A DNA stretch of 64,000 nt from Mesorhizobium onobrychidis (GCF_024707545.1 NZ_CP062229.1:4755501-4819500); one strand, 5' to 3'; counted from the stretch's first letter, positions 22,141 through 32,264 are shown. Notes: generated by a model not told the origin, from the letters alone. Numbers and translations: made by a program.

Positions 22141-22319
22141 CCAGCCCGTAACTACGAACCAGATCCAATCGGGGACAGGCAAAAAAGACCCGCCCCCACC
22201 CGATACGGACCTTGTGGCATGACCGTACGACGGGCGGCTTAGGGTCATGGGCGTGAATTCGGCCGGGGCGATCCACTTAGGGTCAAGACTCGGTCGCTCG
22301 AAGTGATTGGGTTTTGACC

Positions 22320-25300
22320 TTACCGATACTCGAAGATCGACCTGAAAATCCCGGGGGCGATCACCGACAGCGGATTGACGTCCAGTTTCGGCTTGTTGGC
22401 ATCGCCCCTGAGCCGGTAAGTCACGCCGATCAGGCCGCGATCGCGGCCATTGCCGAGCAGCGCGCCGAACAGCGGCAGTTCGCCGAAGATGCGGTTGAGG
22501 CCATAGACCGGCATGAAGGTGCCGGTCATGTCCATGTTGTTGTTCCGGTCGTAGAGCGTGCCCTGGAAGGTGGTGCCGATGCGCGGGCCGCGCAGCACCC
22601 CATTGGCCAGCTTCAGATAGCCGGCGCCCTTTTCGATCTCGGAAAAGCCGCGCTCGAACTTCACTCTCGACGTGTCGATATTGGCTTTGACAGCTTCGTT
22701 GAGGCTGCGGCTGTCGCCCGCCGGCGTCGTCGATACCAGCGAGGCGAGTTTCGGCTCGTTGACCACGAAGAAGTCGTGCGAGTCGACCTGACCCTTCATC
22801 GGCCCATCGCTTGACCCGGCGAGCGCCAGCGTGATCGAACCGCCCTCCATATGCTCGTAGATGTTGAGGAACCGCAGGATGGCGCCCGCATCGGCCGACC
22901 TTACGTTGAGGGCGCGCTTGCCGGCGCCGGTCGTATTGCTGATGCTTATGGCAGCACCCGAACTTGCCGTGGCGCTCACCTTGAGCCCATTCACCCTGGA
23001 GCCGGCGGCGCTGTAGTCGAGCTTAAGGTTCGACAGCGTCTCGTTGTGGAAGCCGGTCAGGGAATTGACATCGGCGCTGACCGAAATCGCGTCGGAACCC
23101 GTGGCCTTGGTGGCGGTGTCGACATCGGACGTGAATTGCTTGATCAACGAGCGGGCGTCCAGCGCGCTGCCGCTGATGTCGATCGCGTAGCCCTTGCCCG
23201 ATCGCTTCACGGAAACGGCAACATCGTCTCCCCGGTTCAACTTGACGTTGCTGAACCGCGCCGAGGACAGCGCGCCGTTGACCAGCACCACGCCGCCGTC
23301 GATCGAAAAAGTCTTTCCATTCAGGTCGAAGTCGGACAGCGTCGTGGTGTCGCCGGACTTGGCCATGGCAAATGTGACATTGGCTGAAATGCCAGGCCCC
23401 TTGCTCCAGCCCGCCCAGGGAATGTCCAGCCTGGCATTGGTCAGGTCCGCCGAAACAGTCTCGTTGCCCGTGCCGCTCTTGTCGATCTCAACCTTGATGG
23501 TTCCGGAAAGTAGCGCCGACAGGCCAGGCATGGCGGCTGCACGCATCTTGTCGTCGAGCACCAGCGCCACTTTCCGGCTGCGTGGCGGTCCGCCATCCCT
23601 GAGCGGTTCGATCAGGTCGAGTTCGGCTGGAATGCCGTTGAGCAGCGCCTTGGCGGAGATCACGGCCTTCTCAGGCTCCACACTGATCGAACCGTCGGCG
23701 TCGGTCACCGTCTGGCCTTCGAACGGCTTGCCCAGCGACAGGTCCTTGTAATCGAGCGTCACCAGCCAATCGAGTTTCGACCTGTCGACGCCGGACTGTA
23801 GCGGAATGTCCGCCTTGACGTGGCCGGTCACCGTGCCCGACAGATCTTCCGGCAGCAGGCCGACATGGCGCATGGCATTGATCGGATCATAGGAGGCGAG
23901 TTCGGCGATTGCGGACGCTTCCCCGGCGACGTCGATATCGAGCGCGCCGATCACCGGCGGGCGGTTCGCCGCCTTGATCGTCATCGTGCCGTTGCTTGCC
24001 GCCACCGTGCGGCCGCTGCCCATATAGACGTTGCCCGAGGACAAGGCGATGTCGACGTCGTTGCCGTGGAATTCGGCGACGCCCACGGCATCGCGTATCG
24101 GCGGGATGTGGCCGGCCGTATCGAAACGCGATCCCTCGATCTGGAAACGGCCGAACACTTCATCTGATGAAAGCGGGATCCCGTTGCCGAGACGCCCTGG
24201 CACGACCTGGAATTGCAGGCTCGCATCGACGACGCGGCCGCCGAACAGGTTCTTCAGCACCCAAAGGCGAGCCTTTCGCGCGGAAAACCAGGGCCACAAC
24301 TGCTTGACATGCGAGACCGGCATGTCGTGGACATTGAAGGCAACAGATATGCCCGGCACCTTTCCCTCGACGAACTCAACCGAAGCCGTGCCCAACGCCT
24401 CGCTGGCGGACCCCGACCTGATGCCGATCTGCTCGGCCACGAGCTTGTGGCTGCGGGTCTGGTAGACGCCGGCGACGCGGGCGATGAAATCGAGCGCAGG
24501 TTCGGACGATTCCGAAGGCGCCAGCGTCGAACGGTCGCTGGTCAGGTCGTAGCGATAGGACGGCTCCTCGCCCGCTGTCCCGGTCGCAGGCTTCGGCCCG
24601 ATCGAACCGGCGAAATTGAAGATCGAGCGATCGGTTTTCAACAGCAGCTTGTCGACATGGATCTTGTTCGACCCGGCGACAAGTGTCGCATCCAGATCGG
24701 CGTCTGCTGTAAGCGAGCCACGCGAGCCAAAATCGAGCACGGAACCGGCGAACGACAACGAGGCCGTCAGCCGCGACGCGTTCTCGCCGGATCCTTCCGA
24801 CCCCGCCAGCTTCAAGGCAATCGCACCCAGCGTCCCGCCCGGCGCGGCCGCAGCCTTGTCGGCCTGCGCTATCTCGACGCTGGCATCCAACGCCGTCACG
24901 CGCTGTGTCGTCGTATCCCGGGTGGCTGAGGCAGCGATGGTGAGCGCCCTGCCGTCGATATCCGCGTCGGATGAAAACTCCATGCCGCCCGGCCCCGACT
25001 GCGCAACGGCGGCATCTGTGATCCTGACCAGTTTGACCGACCCCGCCTCGGGCAGAACGAGGTCGACATTGTGGAGGTCGATCTGGCGCATCGAATCCTC
25101 GCGCACCGCATCGAGCGCGTGGTTGATGTTGGCAAAGACCGCATCGGACAGTCTTTCCGGATCGACGAGGCCGTCTTCATTGCGCAGCGCCGCCGTCCAG
25201 TCGCCGCCCGACGGCAGCGCCGCCATCACGATGCGTGCATCGGAAATCCTGGCGCTGGTGAGCCGCACCTCGCCCGAAAGCAGCGGTATCAGCCTTATGC

Positions 25301-25754
25301 CGAAGCGGACACGCCCGGCGTCGGCCATTGGCTTGCCGTCGGCGGCTTTGAGGCTGACGTCGCTGACCTGCAGCGCGATGAAGCTCGACCCGTCGAGCGT
25401 GAGACGGGCCGGCCCAACCGCAACATCGACGTCGACGCCGGCCAGTTTCTCGATGGCCGCTTCCGCTTCGGCCCGCAGCCGCTCGGCGCCGAAACCGGAC
25501 ATGCCGATCGCATACACAGCGGCGGTGGCCAGCAGCACAAGGACCACAAGGCCGGCAAACAGCCGCGCAATAATACGAACGCCGCGGCCGATCGACGCCT
25601 GGCCGAGCGGCGGTACGCGGCACGCGGACGGGAAGGCACCCAGGTCGGTGATCTCATCACGCCTGAATCTGATCTTCTCGTGCTGCGGCTGCTCCTGATC
25701 CACGCAATTTTCCGTTGAACGAACTCGACCGGTGGACGAATCCCAGTTTGACAT
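22320..25754 (-). CDS. AsmA/YhdP-like envelope protein (DUF3971-type)
   Basis: 1144 residues. One N-terminal transmembrane segment (about 60-84, LFAGLVVLVLLATAAVYAIG) followed by a long beta-rich periplasmic part, with DUF3971-like repeats in the middle and an AsmA-like C-terminal region (YLKLANGVLRGPRIGTTFQGTLYD). AsmA-like proteins are bridge-like lipid-transport factors between the inner and outer membranes. ATG 25754 is chosen; the frame is open to 25835 but that would overlap the divergent bcp start. No strong Shine-Dalgarno is visible. The bcp remnant starts 45 bases away on the other strand. Confidence 0.82.
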   Translation of the reverse strand: MSNWDSSTGRVRSTENCVDQEQPQHEKIRFRRDEITDLGAFPSACRVPPLGQASIGRGVRIIARLFAGLVVLVLLATAAVYAIGMSGFGAERLRAEAEAAIEKLAGVDVDVAVGPARLTLDGSSFIALQVSDVSLKAADGKPMADAGRVRFGIRLIPLLSGEVRLTSARISDARIVMAALPSGGDWTAALRNEDGLVDPERLSDAVFANINHALDAVREDSMRQIDLHNVDLVLPEAGSVKLVRITDAAVAQSGPGGMEFSSDADIDGRALTIAASATRDTTTQRVTALDASVEIAQADKAAAAPGGTLGAIALKLAGSEGSGENASRLTASLSFAGSVLDFGSRGSLTADADLDATLVAGSNKIHVDKLLLKTDRSIFNFAGSIGPKPATGTAGEEPSYRYDLTSDRSTLAPSESSEPALDFIARVAGVYQTRSHKLVAEQIGIRSGSASEALGTASVEFVEGKVPGISVAFNVHDMPVSHVKQLWPWFSARKARLWVLKNLFGGRVVDASLQFQVVPGRLGNGIPLSSDEVFGRFQIEGSRFDTAGHIPPIRDAVGVAEFHGNDVDIALSSGNVYMGSGRTVAASNGTMTIKAANRPPVIGALDIDVAGEASAIAELASYDPINAMRHVGLLPEDLSGTVTGHVKADIPLQSGVDRSKLDWLVTLDYKDLSLGKPFEGQTVTDADGSISVEPEKAVISAKALLNGIPAELDLIEPLRDGGPPRSRKVALVLDDKMRAAAMPGLSALLSGTIKVEIDKSGTGNETVSADLTNARLDIPWAGWSKGPGISANVTFAMAKSGDTTTLSDFDLNGKTFSIDGGVVLVNGALSSARFSNVKLNRGDDVAVSVKRSGKGYAIDISGSALDARSLIKQFTSDVDTATKATGSDAISVSADVNSLTGFHNETLSNLKLDYSAAGSRVNGLKVSATASSGAAISISNTTGAGKRALNVRSADAGAILRFLNIYEHMEGGSITLALAGSSDGPMKGQVDSHDFFVVNEPKLASLVSTTPAGDSRSLNEAVKANIDTSRVKFERGFSEIEKGAGYLKLANGVLRGPRIGTTFQGTLYDRNNNMDMTGTFMPVYGLNRIFGELPLFGALLGNGRDRGLIGVTYRLRGDANKPKLDVNPLSVIAPGIFRSIFEYR

Positions 25755-25799
25755 TATATCGATGCGGCTTGGCGCGTAACCACAAACAAGGGCATCGAT

Positions 25800-26251
25800 A
25801 TGGCTGATCTCGACGTCGGCGATCTGGCGCCGCAATTCGATCTTCCCCGCGATGGCGGCGGATCGCTCAGCCTCGCGGCCTTGCTGGGAACGCCGGTCCG
25901 CAAGACGACACCACAGGCTGTACCAATGAGGCGATTGGCTTTTCGCAGTTGAAGCCGGAGTTCGAAAAGCTCGGCGCCGCCGTCATCGGCCTGTCGCCGG
26001 ACAGCGTCCGAAAACACGACAAATTCAAATCAAAATACGATCTGACCATCGACCTTGTCGCCGACGAGGAGCGCAAGGTGATCGAAGCCTATCACCTGTG
26101 GGTCGAGAAGAAGCTTTATGGCCGCCGCTATATGGGCGTCGAGCGTGCAACGTTCCTGATTGGCAGCGACGGACGGATTGCCAGGATCTGGCGAAACGTT
26201 CGGGTCAAAGGCCATGCCGAGGCGGTGCTGGAGGCGGTACGCGCGCTTTGA
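25800..26251 (+). pseudogene. bcp: Bcp-type peroxiredoxin broken by a short internal deletion
   Basis: Thiol peroxidase remnant. From ATG 25800 the frame gives MADLDVGDLAPQFDLPRDGG and then GTPV, after which it runs out of frame and stops at 25952 (50 residues). The correct continuation PQDDTTGCTNEAIGFSQLKP is in another frame and stays open to 26251. The family has a beta-strand of the form VLYFYP between these blocks, which is missing; about 16 bases (3k+1) appear deleted at 25890-25896. The peroxidatic Cys in TTGCT is encoded but not joined to the N terminus. The downstream frame could start only at TTG 25949, after that Cys. Confidence 0.82.
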
Positions 26252-26436
26252 CGTAAACACCGGCTGTGGCCTGATGCCCCATGTGAGGCATCAGGCGCCG
26301 GAGCCTGCGCCTCAGCCCTGATGCCAATTCGGCTGCAACCCATGGGCTGCAAAGAGCTGGGCGCTAGCAACCGACCGTTAACCTTAATGATGTGTAATCA
26401 GGCTTGTCGTTGGTGTCGTAACGAAAGCTTGGTCCC

Positions 26437-27726
26437 GTGAACGTAGCCGGTCAGTCAACGGTCTTTGGCAGGCGCAAGGAGCCCCACACGGTCATTATCG
26501 CCCGGGGCAACGAGATAAGGCATTTCACCATACGGCCATGGGTAGCCGCATTTTGCGGCTCCGCGCTGGCGGCGATGGCCATAGGCTATCTGCTGGCGAC
26601 CTCCTACCTCGTGCTGCGCGACGACCTGATCGGCGCGACCACGGCACGGCAGGCGCGCATGCAGCAGGCCTATGAGGACCGCATCTCGGCACTGCGCGCC
26701 CAGGTCGACCGGATCACCAGCCGCCAGCTTCTCGACCAGCAGCTCATGGAAACCAAGGTTGGCGAACTGCTGGAACGACAGACCCAGCTCAGCCTGCGCC
26801 ATGGCCGTCTCGGCCCGCTCCTCGAACGCAGCGAGAACGACGTTGGAACGCCACCTGCCGCAGGCACTGCTGTGTCGGCAAAGTCGGATAAACGCGCCGA
26901 CGCGACCGACGCCCAGCCGCAGGCCTATTCGGTTGCCGGCGTCGGCGCCAACCTTGGCGCCGGCGACACCAGGCCGTTCTCCTTGTGGTCGACCCGCTCC
27001 GATCCGCTGCCGAGCGACACGGCGGCCGATCGTGCCGACAGACTGTTCGTATCGATCAACGAGTCGCTCAAGGCGATAGAGAGCCAGCAGCTCACCCGCA
27101 TCACCACGCTGGCCGACAACGCCTACAGAAACGCCGATGCAATTTCTCAGGCGCTCGAGGCGGCTGGCCTGCCGGTCGACAGCGATTTCGGCAAGAGCGA
27201 TGCCGGCGGTCCGCTGATACCGCTCGACAGTTCGATGACGTTCGACAGCAAGGTCAAAGAACTCGACGAGGCGCTAGACGCGCTCGACCGGCTGAAGACG
27301 GAGGCGCGACGGCTGCCGCTTGCCAATCCCGCCCCCGGTCGCTCGGTCACCAGCCCGTTCGGCGTGCGCACCGACCCGCTGCTCGGCACCGCCGCGCTGC
27401 ATTCAGGGATGGATTTCAGGGCGCCGACCGGAATGCCCGCCAAGGTCACGGCGCCCGGCATCGTCGTCAAGGCCGGCTGGAACGGCGGCTATGGCCGCAT
27501 GGTCGAGGTCGACCATGGCAATGGCTTTGCGACGCGCTATGGACACCTCAGCAAAATCAACGTGACCGTCGGCGAGAGGCTCAACGCCGGCGACGTCATC
27601 GGCAAGACCGGCAGCAGCGGCCGCTCGACCGGCCCGCACCTGCACTACGAGATCCGCCACAATGGCGAAGCCATCGACCCGCTGCGCTTCCTGAGGGTCG
27701 GCAAGAAGGTCGCGCAGTATCTTTAG
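26437..27726 (+). CDS. M23-family peptidoglycan metallopeptidase
   Basis: 429 residues. One N-terminal membrane anchor (about 33-57, VAAFCGSALAAMAIGYLLATSY), a coiled coil (about 65-125), then a C-terminal M23 LytM domain with HSGMDFRAP (HxxxD zinc ligands), GYGRMVEVDHGNG, RYGHLSK and GPHLHYEIR (HxH). All zinc ligands are present, so it is likely an active endopeptidase or an EnvC-like septal hydrolase in the periplasm. The start GTG 26437 is the first in frame. Its upstream gap (26252-26436) has no gene. Confidence 0.9.
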   Translation: MNVAGQSTVFGRRKEPHTVIIARGNEIRHFTIRPWVAAFCGSALAAMAIGYLLATSYLVLRDDLIGATTARQARMQQAYEDRISALRAQVDRITSRQLLDQQLMETKVGELLERQTQLSLRHGRLGPLLERSENDVGTPPAAGTAVSAKSDKRADATDAQPQAYSVAGVGANLGAGDTRPFSLWSTRSDPLPSDTAADRADRLFVSINESLKAIESQQLTRITTLADNAYRNADAISQALEAAGLPVDSDFGKSDAGGPLIPLDSSMTFDSKVKELDEALDALDRLKTEARRLPLANPAPGRSVTSPFGVRTDPLLGTAALHSGMDFRAPTGMPAKVTAPGIVVKAGWNGGYGRMVEVDHGNGFATRYGHLSKINVTVGERLNAGDVIGKTGSSGRSTGPHLHYEIRHNGEAIDPLRFLRVGKKVAQYL

Positions 27727-27813
27727 TCCCCGGCAGGGGTCCTTCTGACAAGTCGGAGGCCTGTCGGCTGCGAGCGTCACGTCGGTGCAGGACCTTTGAT
27801 GCTGGCGGGACAG

Positions 27814-27967
27814 CGCCCCCCTCTGTCCTGCCGGACATCTCCCCCACTTGGGGGGAGATCGTGCTCACGGCGGCTTTCGCCAATCTCCACCGCAAGAAGA
27901 GCGCCACCGGCGAAGCTGCCAATCTCCCCACTTGTGGGGGAGATGTCCGGCAGGACAGAGGGGGGCG
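27814..27967. repeat. Large inverted repeat (CGCCCCCCTCTGTCCTGCCGG type)
   Basis: Left arm 27814-27846 and right arm 27935-27967 are near-perfect reverse complements of about 33 bases; left begins CGCCCCCCTCTGTCCTGCCG, right ends CGGCAGGACAGAGGGGGGCG. A second short pair around ACTTGGGG / CCCCACTTG lies inside. Typical of rhizobial intergenic palindromes. It fills much of the 395-base gap between the peptidase and the ROK gene and may end the peptidase transcript. Confidence 0.82.
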
Positions 27968-28074
27968 CGAAGGATCGCTACAGAACGGCTTAATTCTGCG
28001 CCGCTTTGAGGCTCCCGCGCCTTCGTCGCTGCGACGGCAAGCAAACCGATTTTATTTTTGAATTCCATTTGACT

Positions 28075-28086
28075 GAATAAATATTC
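28075..28086. promoter_or_regulatory. Candidate operator upstream of the ROK operon
   Basis: Perfect 12-base palindrome GAATAAATATTC in an A/T-rich stretch, 36 bases before the ROK regulator ATG. ROK repressors of the NagC/Mlc type bind A/T-rich palindromes, so this could be an autoregulatory site. Position and symmetry only. Confidence 0.4.
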
Positions 28087-28121
28087 GGTGCGAACCTCAA
28101 TGTCTCCTAGGGACGCAAGAC

Positions 28122-29288
28122 ATGGCACTGCGGGGGACCAATCAGGAATTCGGGCGGCCTTACAACAGGCGCATCGTCCTCGAATCCATCCGCCTTCACG
28201 GTCCGATCGCCCGCGGCGACATTGCCCGGCGGGTCGGGCTCACCGTGCAAACGGTATCGACCATCGTTCGCGAGCTGGAAGAACACGGCTACGTTCTGTC
28301 CATGCGCGAAGAGCCGCGGGGGCGCGGGCTGCCTCCGGCGACCCTGCGGATCAACCCGGAGGGCGGCTATGCCGTCGGCATCCACGTCACCCCGCTGGGT
28401 ATCAATGCGGCGCTGATCAATTTGAGCGGAGACGTGATCGAGAGCACCTACCGCGAGGCCCACAACGCAACGCCCGATCATGCCTTCGACCTGATCGGCG
28501 CGATGGTTCTTGAATTGACCCGACTGCGGCCTGGCGGTCGCGTTCTCGGCATCGGCATGGCGCTGCCCGGCCCTTTCGGCGTGGAGTCGATGAGCTTTAT
28601 CGGCCCGACGACGATGACCGGCTGGAAGGACGTGGCGCTTCGGGAACGGCTGGAGGCCTCGACCGGGCTGCCCGCGTTTTTTGAGACCGACATGGCGGCC
28701 GCGGCAATGGGCGAGCGCCTGTATGGCCTCGGGACGGGGTATTCCGAATACTACTATCTCTATTTCGGTGTCGGTCTTGGCGGCGTCATGGTGCATGAGG
28801 GAAGCGCGTTGCGCGGCGCCTGGGGAAATGCCGGCGAAATCGGACACATCCCTGTCGTGCCTGGTGGCGAGCCGTGCCCCTGCGGCAATCGCGGCTGCCT
28901 CGAACGGTACCTCTCGCTTGAGGCGCTGCGGCGCCGGAACATCAGCGACGCCGACTGGGTCAGCGAAATCGGGCCAATCTTCCGCAACGCCATCACCATC
29001 ATCGAGAACCTGTTCGATCCCGAAACCATCATCCTCGGCGGACTGGCTTCCACCGATTTGCTTGAACGGCTGGCCGGTTCGGTTGCGAACCTTCCCAACT
29101 CGATCTCGGCGCGAAAGGACCGCACGGCGCCCCGTGTCACCGTCGCACGCGGCGGCCAGCATGCGGTGCTGCGCGGGGCCGCAGCGCTTGCCGTCTCAGG
29201 GGTGCTTTCGCCACGCTTCGGCCAGATATTCGCCGCCGAGCGCGAACGCGGGCGAGATATCCTGCAAGGCAAGGGGATCGCGGCATGA
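28122..29288 (+). CDS. ROK-family transcriptional regulator
   Basis: 388 residues. Winged helix-turn-helix (about 15-70; GDIARRVGLTVQTVSTIVRELE) followed by a ROK sugar-kinase-like domain with GIGMALPGPFGVES, the GNAGEIGH motif and the zinc-binding CPCGNRGCLERY (CxCGxxGCxE). Mlc/NagC/XylR-type repressor that senses the sugar imported by the adjacent transporter. The stop overlaps the ATPase start (ATGA), so regulator and transporter are probably co-transcribed. The Walker-like phosphate loop of true ROK kinases is not seen. Confidence 0.9.
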   Translation: MALRGTNQEFGRPYNRRIVLESIRLHGPIARGDIARRVGLTVQTVSTIVRELEEHGYVLSMREEPRGRGLPPATLRINPEGGYAVGIHVTPLGINAALINLSGDVIESTYREAHNATPDHAFDLIGAMVLELTRLRPGGRVLGIGMALPGPFGVESMSFIGPTTMTGWKDVALRERLEASTGLPAFFETDMAAAAMGERLYGLGTGYSEYYYLYFGVGLGGVMVHEGSALRGAWGNAGEIGHIPVVPGGEPCPCGNRGCLERYLSLEALRRRNISDADWVSEIGPIFRNAITIIENLFDPETIILGGLASTDLLERLAGSVANLPNSISARKDRTAPRVTVARGGQHAVLRGAAALAVSGVLSPRFGQIFAAERERGRDILQGKGIAA

Positions 29289-30049
29289 GTGAACCTCTGC
29301 TGGTGCTCGACAACGTCGCCAAGAACTATGGCGCGATCGAAGCGCTCAAGGGCATCAGCTTCTCGATCGGCAAGGGCGAGGTGGTGGCGCTTTTGGGCGA
29401 CAACGGCGCCGGCAAATCGACACTGGTCAAGATCATCGCCGGCGGCCTGGAGCCGACCTCCGGTCGCATGCTGTTCGAGGGAAAGGAATACCTGGCCAAA
29501 TCTCCCGCCGAGGCCAAGGCAGCAGGGATCGAGACCGTCTACCAGGACCTCTCGCTTTGCACCAATGTCGACGTGGTGGCCAATTTCTTCATGGGCCGCG
29601 AGATCATCAGGAAATTTCTTGGTGTTGCCGTGCTTGACGAACCCGCCATGGAGCAGGTGGTCGAAAAGGCGCTGGCCCGCGCAGGCACGCGCATCCCTTC
29701 GCTCAGAACCAATGTCGAGCACCTCTCGGGCGGGCAGCGGCAGGCCATCGAGCTCAACCGGTTCGTGCATTTTGGCGGCAAGCTCGTGCTTCTCGACGAG
29801 CCGTTCGCAGCACTCGGTGTCGAGCAGACGCGGCGCGGTCTCGACATGATCCGCCAGGTGGCGAGCCAAGGTATCGGCGTCGTCATTATCACCCATATCA
29901 TGCAACAGGCCTTCCAGGTCGCCGACCGGATCGTGGTGATCCGGCAAGGCGTCGTGGCGGGCGATGTCGCGCGCAACAAAACAAGTCCCGACGCGGTGGT
30001 CAACATGATCACCGGAGAGACGCTCGCTGGTGCCGGACCGGCAGGCTGA
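29285..30049 (+). CDS. Sugar ABC transporter ATPase (FrcA-like, single domain)
   Basis: 254 residues with one nucleotide-binding domain. Walker A GDNGAGKST (about 38-46), Q-loop VYQDLSLC, signature LSGGQRQA, Walker B LVLLDEPFAALG. CUT2-type sugar importers usually have a fused double ATPase of about 500 residues; the single-domain form is that of the rhizobial fructose transporter FrcA. Presumably works as a homodimer at the inner face of the permease. Confidence 0.9.
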   Translation: MSEPLLVLDNVAKNYGAIEALKGISFSIGKGEVVALLGDNGAGKSTLVKIIAGGLEPTSGRMLFEGKEYLAKSPAEAKAAGIETVYQDLSLCTNVDVVANFFMGREIIRKFLGVAVLDEPAMEQVVEKALARAGTRIPSLRTNVEHLSGGQRQAIELNRFVHFGGKLVLLDEPFAALGVEQTRRGLDMIRQVASQGIGVVIITHIMQQAFQVADRIVVIRQGVVAGDVARNKTSPDAVVNMITGETLAGAGPAG

Positions 30050-30088
30050 GGGACAAACGAGGGGTCCGGCGCAAAAGGAGCGAACGAC

Positions 30089-31129
30089 ATGAAGAAAATA
30101 CTTCTTGCTGTCTTCGGTATCCTGGCACTGGCCTTTGCCACGCTCACGCCGGCATTCGCCCAGTCCAAGGGCACCGTCTACTACCTGGTGCCGACATTGC
30201 TCGACGAATTCCAGACCGGCTCGGTGAGCGCTCTGGAGATGTTCCTGAAGCAGGTCGGCTACGAGATGAAGACGCTGAACGCCGATAACAAGACCGACGC
30301 TCAGCAATCGCAAATGAACGACGTTATCGCGCTCAAGCCGTCAGCGATCATTCTCGCTGCCGTCGATTTCAATGCGTTGAAGCCGTCTATCGAGGCCGCC
30401 CGCGCCGCCGGCATCCCGGTGGTCGAGTTCGATCGCCAGATCACCTCGACACCGTCCGACTTCACGTCGGTGGCGGGAACGGTCGAGATCGGCCAGATTG
30501 CCGCCGATCAGGCCGAGAAGCTCTTGAAGGCGAAGCACGGATCGGTGAAAGGCAAGATCCTCCAGGTGCTCGGCGATCCCGGCGACCCCTACACGCTCGA
30601 CATCCAGAAGGGTTTCGAGGAGAAGATGAAGGCGTTCCCGGACGTCAAGATCATCTCGGTTCCGGCCATGCAATGGGCGGCGGATGCAGCCGGGACCATC
30701 GTCAACGACCAGATGCTAGCCAACCCTGATATCGACCTGATCTTCAGCCATGCGGCTCACCTCTCGGTCGCCGCCGTCGCCTCGCTCGAGGCCGCCGGCA
30801 AGAAGCCGGGCGACGTCATGCTGATGAGCTCGAACGGTGCGCCGGTCGGCCTCGACCTGATCCGCAAAGGCTGGCTCAACGTCGAAGTCGAGCAGCCGCT
30901 CTACGCTCAGGCCGCCGCCGTCGCCATGTTCATGGACAAGGTCGTCAACAAGCAGGAGATCAAGCCGGGCGAGTACGACGTGCTCGGCCTGAAGTCGACC
31001 GTGACCATTGAAGCCTGGGGACCGAACATCAAGATCCCCGGCGCTGCGATTACCAAGGAAAACGTCGACAACCCGGCCTTCTGGGGCAATCTGAAGCCGC
31101 CCTCGGGCACCGTGAAGCCGGTTGAATAG
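30089..31129 (+). CDS. Sugar ABC transporter substrate-binding protein (periplasmic type 1)
   Basis: 346 residues. Cleavable signal peptide (about 1-25, [20 protein letters not shown]). Peripla_BP type 1 fold with [35 protein letters not shown] and [19 protein letters not shown] stretches, as in RbsB/FrcB proteins. AAAGGAG lies 10 bases before ATG 30089. A stable hairpin follows in the gap before the permease gene, a common device for keeping the binding protein more abundant. Confidence 0.9.
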   Translation: MKKILLAVFGILALAFATLTPAFAQSKGTVYYLVPTLLDEFQTGSVSALEMFLKQVGYEMKTLNADNKTDAQQSQMNDVIALKPSAIILAAVDFNALKPSIEAARAAGIPVVEFDRQITSTPSDFTSVAGTVEIGQIAADQAEKLLKAKHGSVKGKILQVLGDPGDPYTLDIQKGFEEKMKAFPDVKIISVPAMQWAADAAGTIVNDQMLANPDIDLIFSHAAHLSVAAVASLEAAGKKPGDVMLMSSNGAPVGLDLIRKGWLNVEVEQPLYAQAAAVAMFMDKVVNKQEIKPGEYDVLGLKSTVTIEAWGPNIKIPGAAITKENVDNPAFWGNLKPPSGTVKPVE

Positions 31130-31147
31130 CAAAGTCGCCTAGGGCTT

Positions 31148-31164
31148 CGGGCCACGCTGGCCCG
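31148..31164 (+). other. Intra-operon hairpin after the binding-protein gene
   Basis: CGGGCC / GGCCCG arms with a 5-base loop, 18 bases after the stop. No T tract, so more likely an mRNA 3'-end stabiliser or attenuator than a full terminator. A repeat-like GCATGATCC stretch follows at 31225-31260. Confidence 0.5.
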
Positions 31165-31268
31165 GAGCTCAACCGGCGCGTTCGAACGGACGCGCAAAGG
31201 GAAGCTGGAGCAATTTTCAATCCGCGCATGATCCTTTCGGAGAATCGATGCGCTAGACGGATCAGCAC

Positions 31269-32264
31269 ATGAATCCCCGCACGCGCCACGCCCTCGAGTT
31301 CGTCCTCGACAACCTCGTCTGGTTCATGCTGGTCTTCGTGCTGGTGGTCTTCTCCATCTCCATTCCGAACTATTTCCAGCTCGGCATCTTCGCCAACATC
31401 ATAGAGGCGTCGAGCGTGCTTGGCGTCATGTCGATCGGCCTGGCGCTGGTCATCATCACCGGCCACATGGACCTGTCGGTCGAATCCGTGGCGGCGCTCA
31501 GTGCGATGGCGGTCGGTATCCTGTTCTGCTCGGCGGGCATCGGTCTTGGCGTCCAATTGCATCCGGAATGGCTGATGGTTCCGGTTTCTCTGCTTATTGC
31601 CCTTGCTGTCGGCGGCATCATCGGCGCCATCAACGGCTACCTGGTCGTCAAGGTGAAGATGAGTGCTTTCATCATCACGCTGGCGTCCTACATCTGGGTG
31701 CGCGGCCTCGTGCTGGTTATTTCGGGCGGCCGTTCCGCACAGGATCTTGCGCCGGCAATCCGCTGGTTCGGCATTCAGCGCCTTCTTGGCCTGCCGCTCA
31801 CCGCCTGGATCGCCATTTCGTGTTTCGTGGTCTTCTCGCTGATCATGGCCAAGACCCCCTTCGGCAGGCATCTCGTCATGATCGGCGGCAGCGAGACCGC
31901 AACCTTCCGCGCCGGCATCCGCGTCAACCGCAACCTCGTCATTGCCTTCGTTCTCGCCGGCGCCATCGCCGGCCTTGCCGGCTGGCTGCTGGCGATCCGC
32001 ACCTCCGGCGCCACCGCCAATCTCGGCGTCGGCCTGCTGTTCAACGCCTTCGCCGCCGTCGTCATCGGCGGCGTCAGCCTGAAGGGCGGCGTCGGCACCC
32101 TGCCCGGCGTCTATGCCGGCGTGCTTTTGCTGTCGGCCATCAACACCGCGATCAACCTCATGGGCCTTCCGGCCAACTTCACCCAGGTGATCCACGGCCT
32201 GCTGGTGCTTGCTGCCGTGCTGCTCGACGCTTTCAAGCAAACCATTCGCCAGAGGCTGGCATGA
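31269..32264 (+). CDS. Sugar ABC transporter permease (CUT2, RbsC/FrcC-like)
   Basis: 331 residues with about eight to ten hydrophobic helices. BPD_transp_2 family: VLGVMSIGLALVIITGHMDLSVES, GAINGYLVVKVKMSAFIITL and FNAFAAVVIGGVSLKGGVGT are conserved blocks of ribose/fructose permeases. Works with the ATPase and binding protein upstream. The stop overlaps the ATG of the SDR gene. Confidence 0.9.
   Translation: MNPRTRHALEFVLDNLVWFMLVFVLVVFSISIPNYFQLGIFANIIEASSVLGVMSIGLALVIITGHMDLSVESVAALSAMAVGILFCSAGIGLGVQLHPEWLMVPVSLLIALAVGGIIGAINGYLVVKVKMSAFIITLASYIWVRGLVLVISGGRSAQDLAPAIRWFGIQRLLGLPLTAWIAISCFVVFSLIMAKTPFGRHLVMIGGSETATFRAGIRVNRNLVIAFVLAGAIAGLAGWLLAIRTSGATANLGVGLLFNAFAAVVIGGVSLKGGVGTLPGVYAGVLLLSAINTAINLMGLPANFTQVIHGLLVLAAVLLDAFKQTIRQRLA

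Noticed and set aside
22239-22286. Direct repeat CTTAGGGTCA (two copies) near the AsmA-like gene 3' end
   Set aside because: Only ten bases and located downstream of both converging genes; could be chance.
31568-32260. N-terminal extension of the SDR frame through the permease gene
   Set aside because: Shadow of the permease; the SDR starts at 32261 where the cofactor motif begins shortly after.
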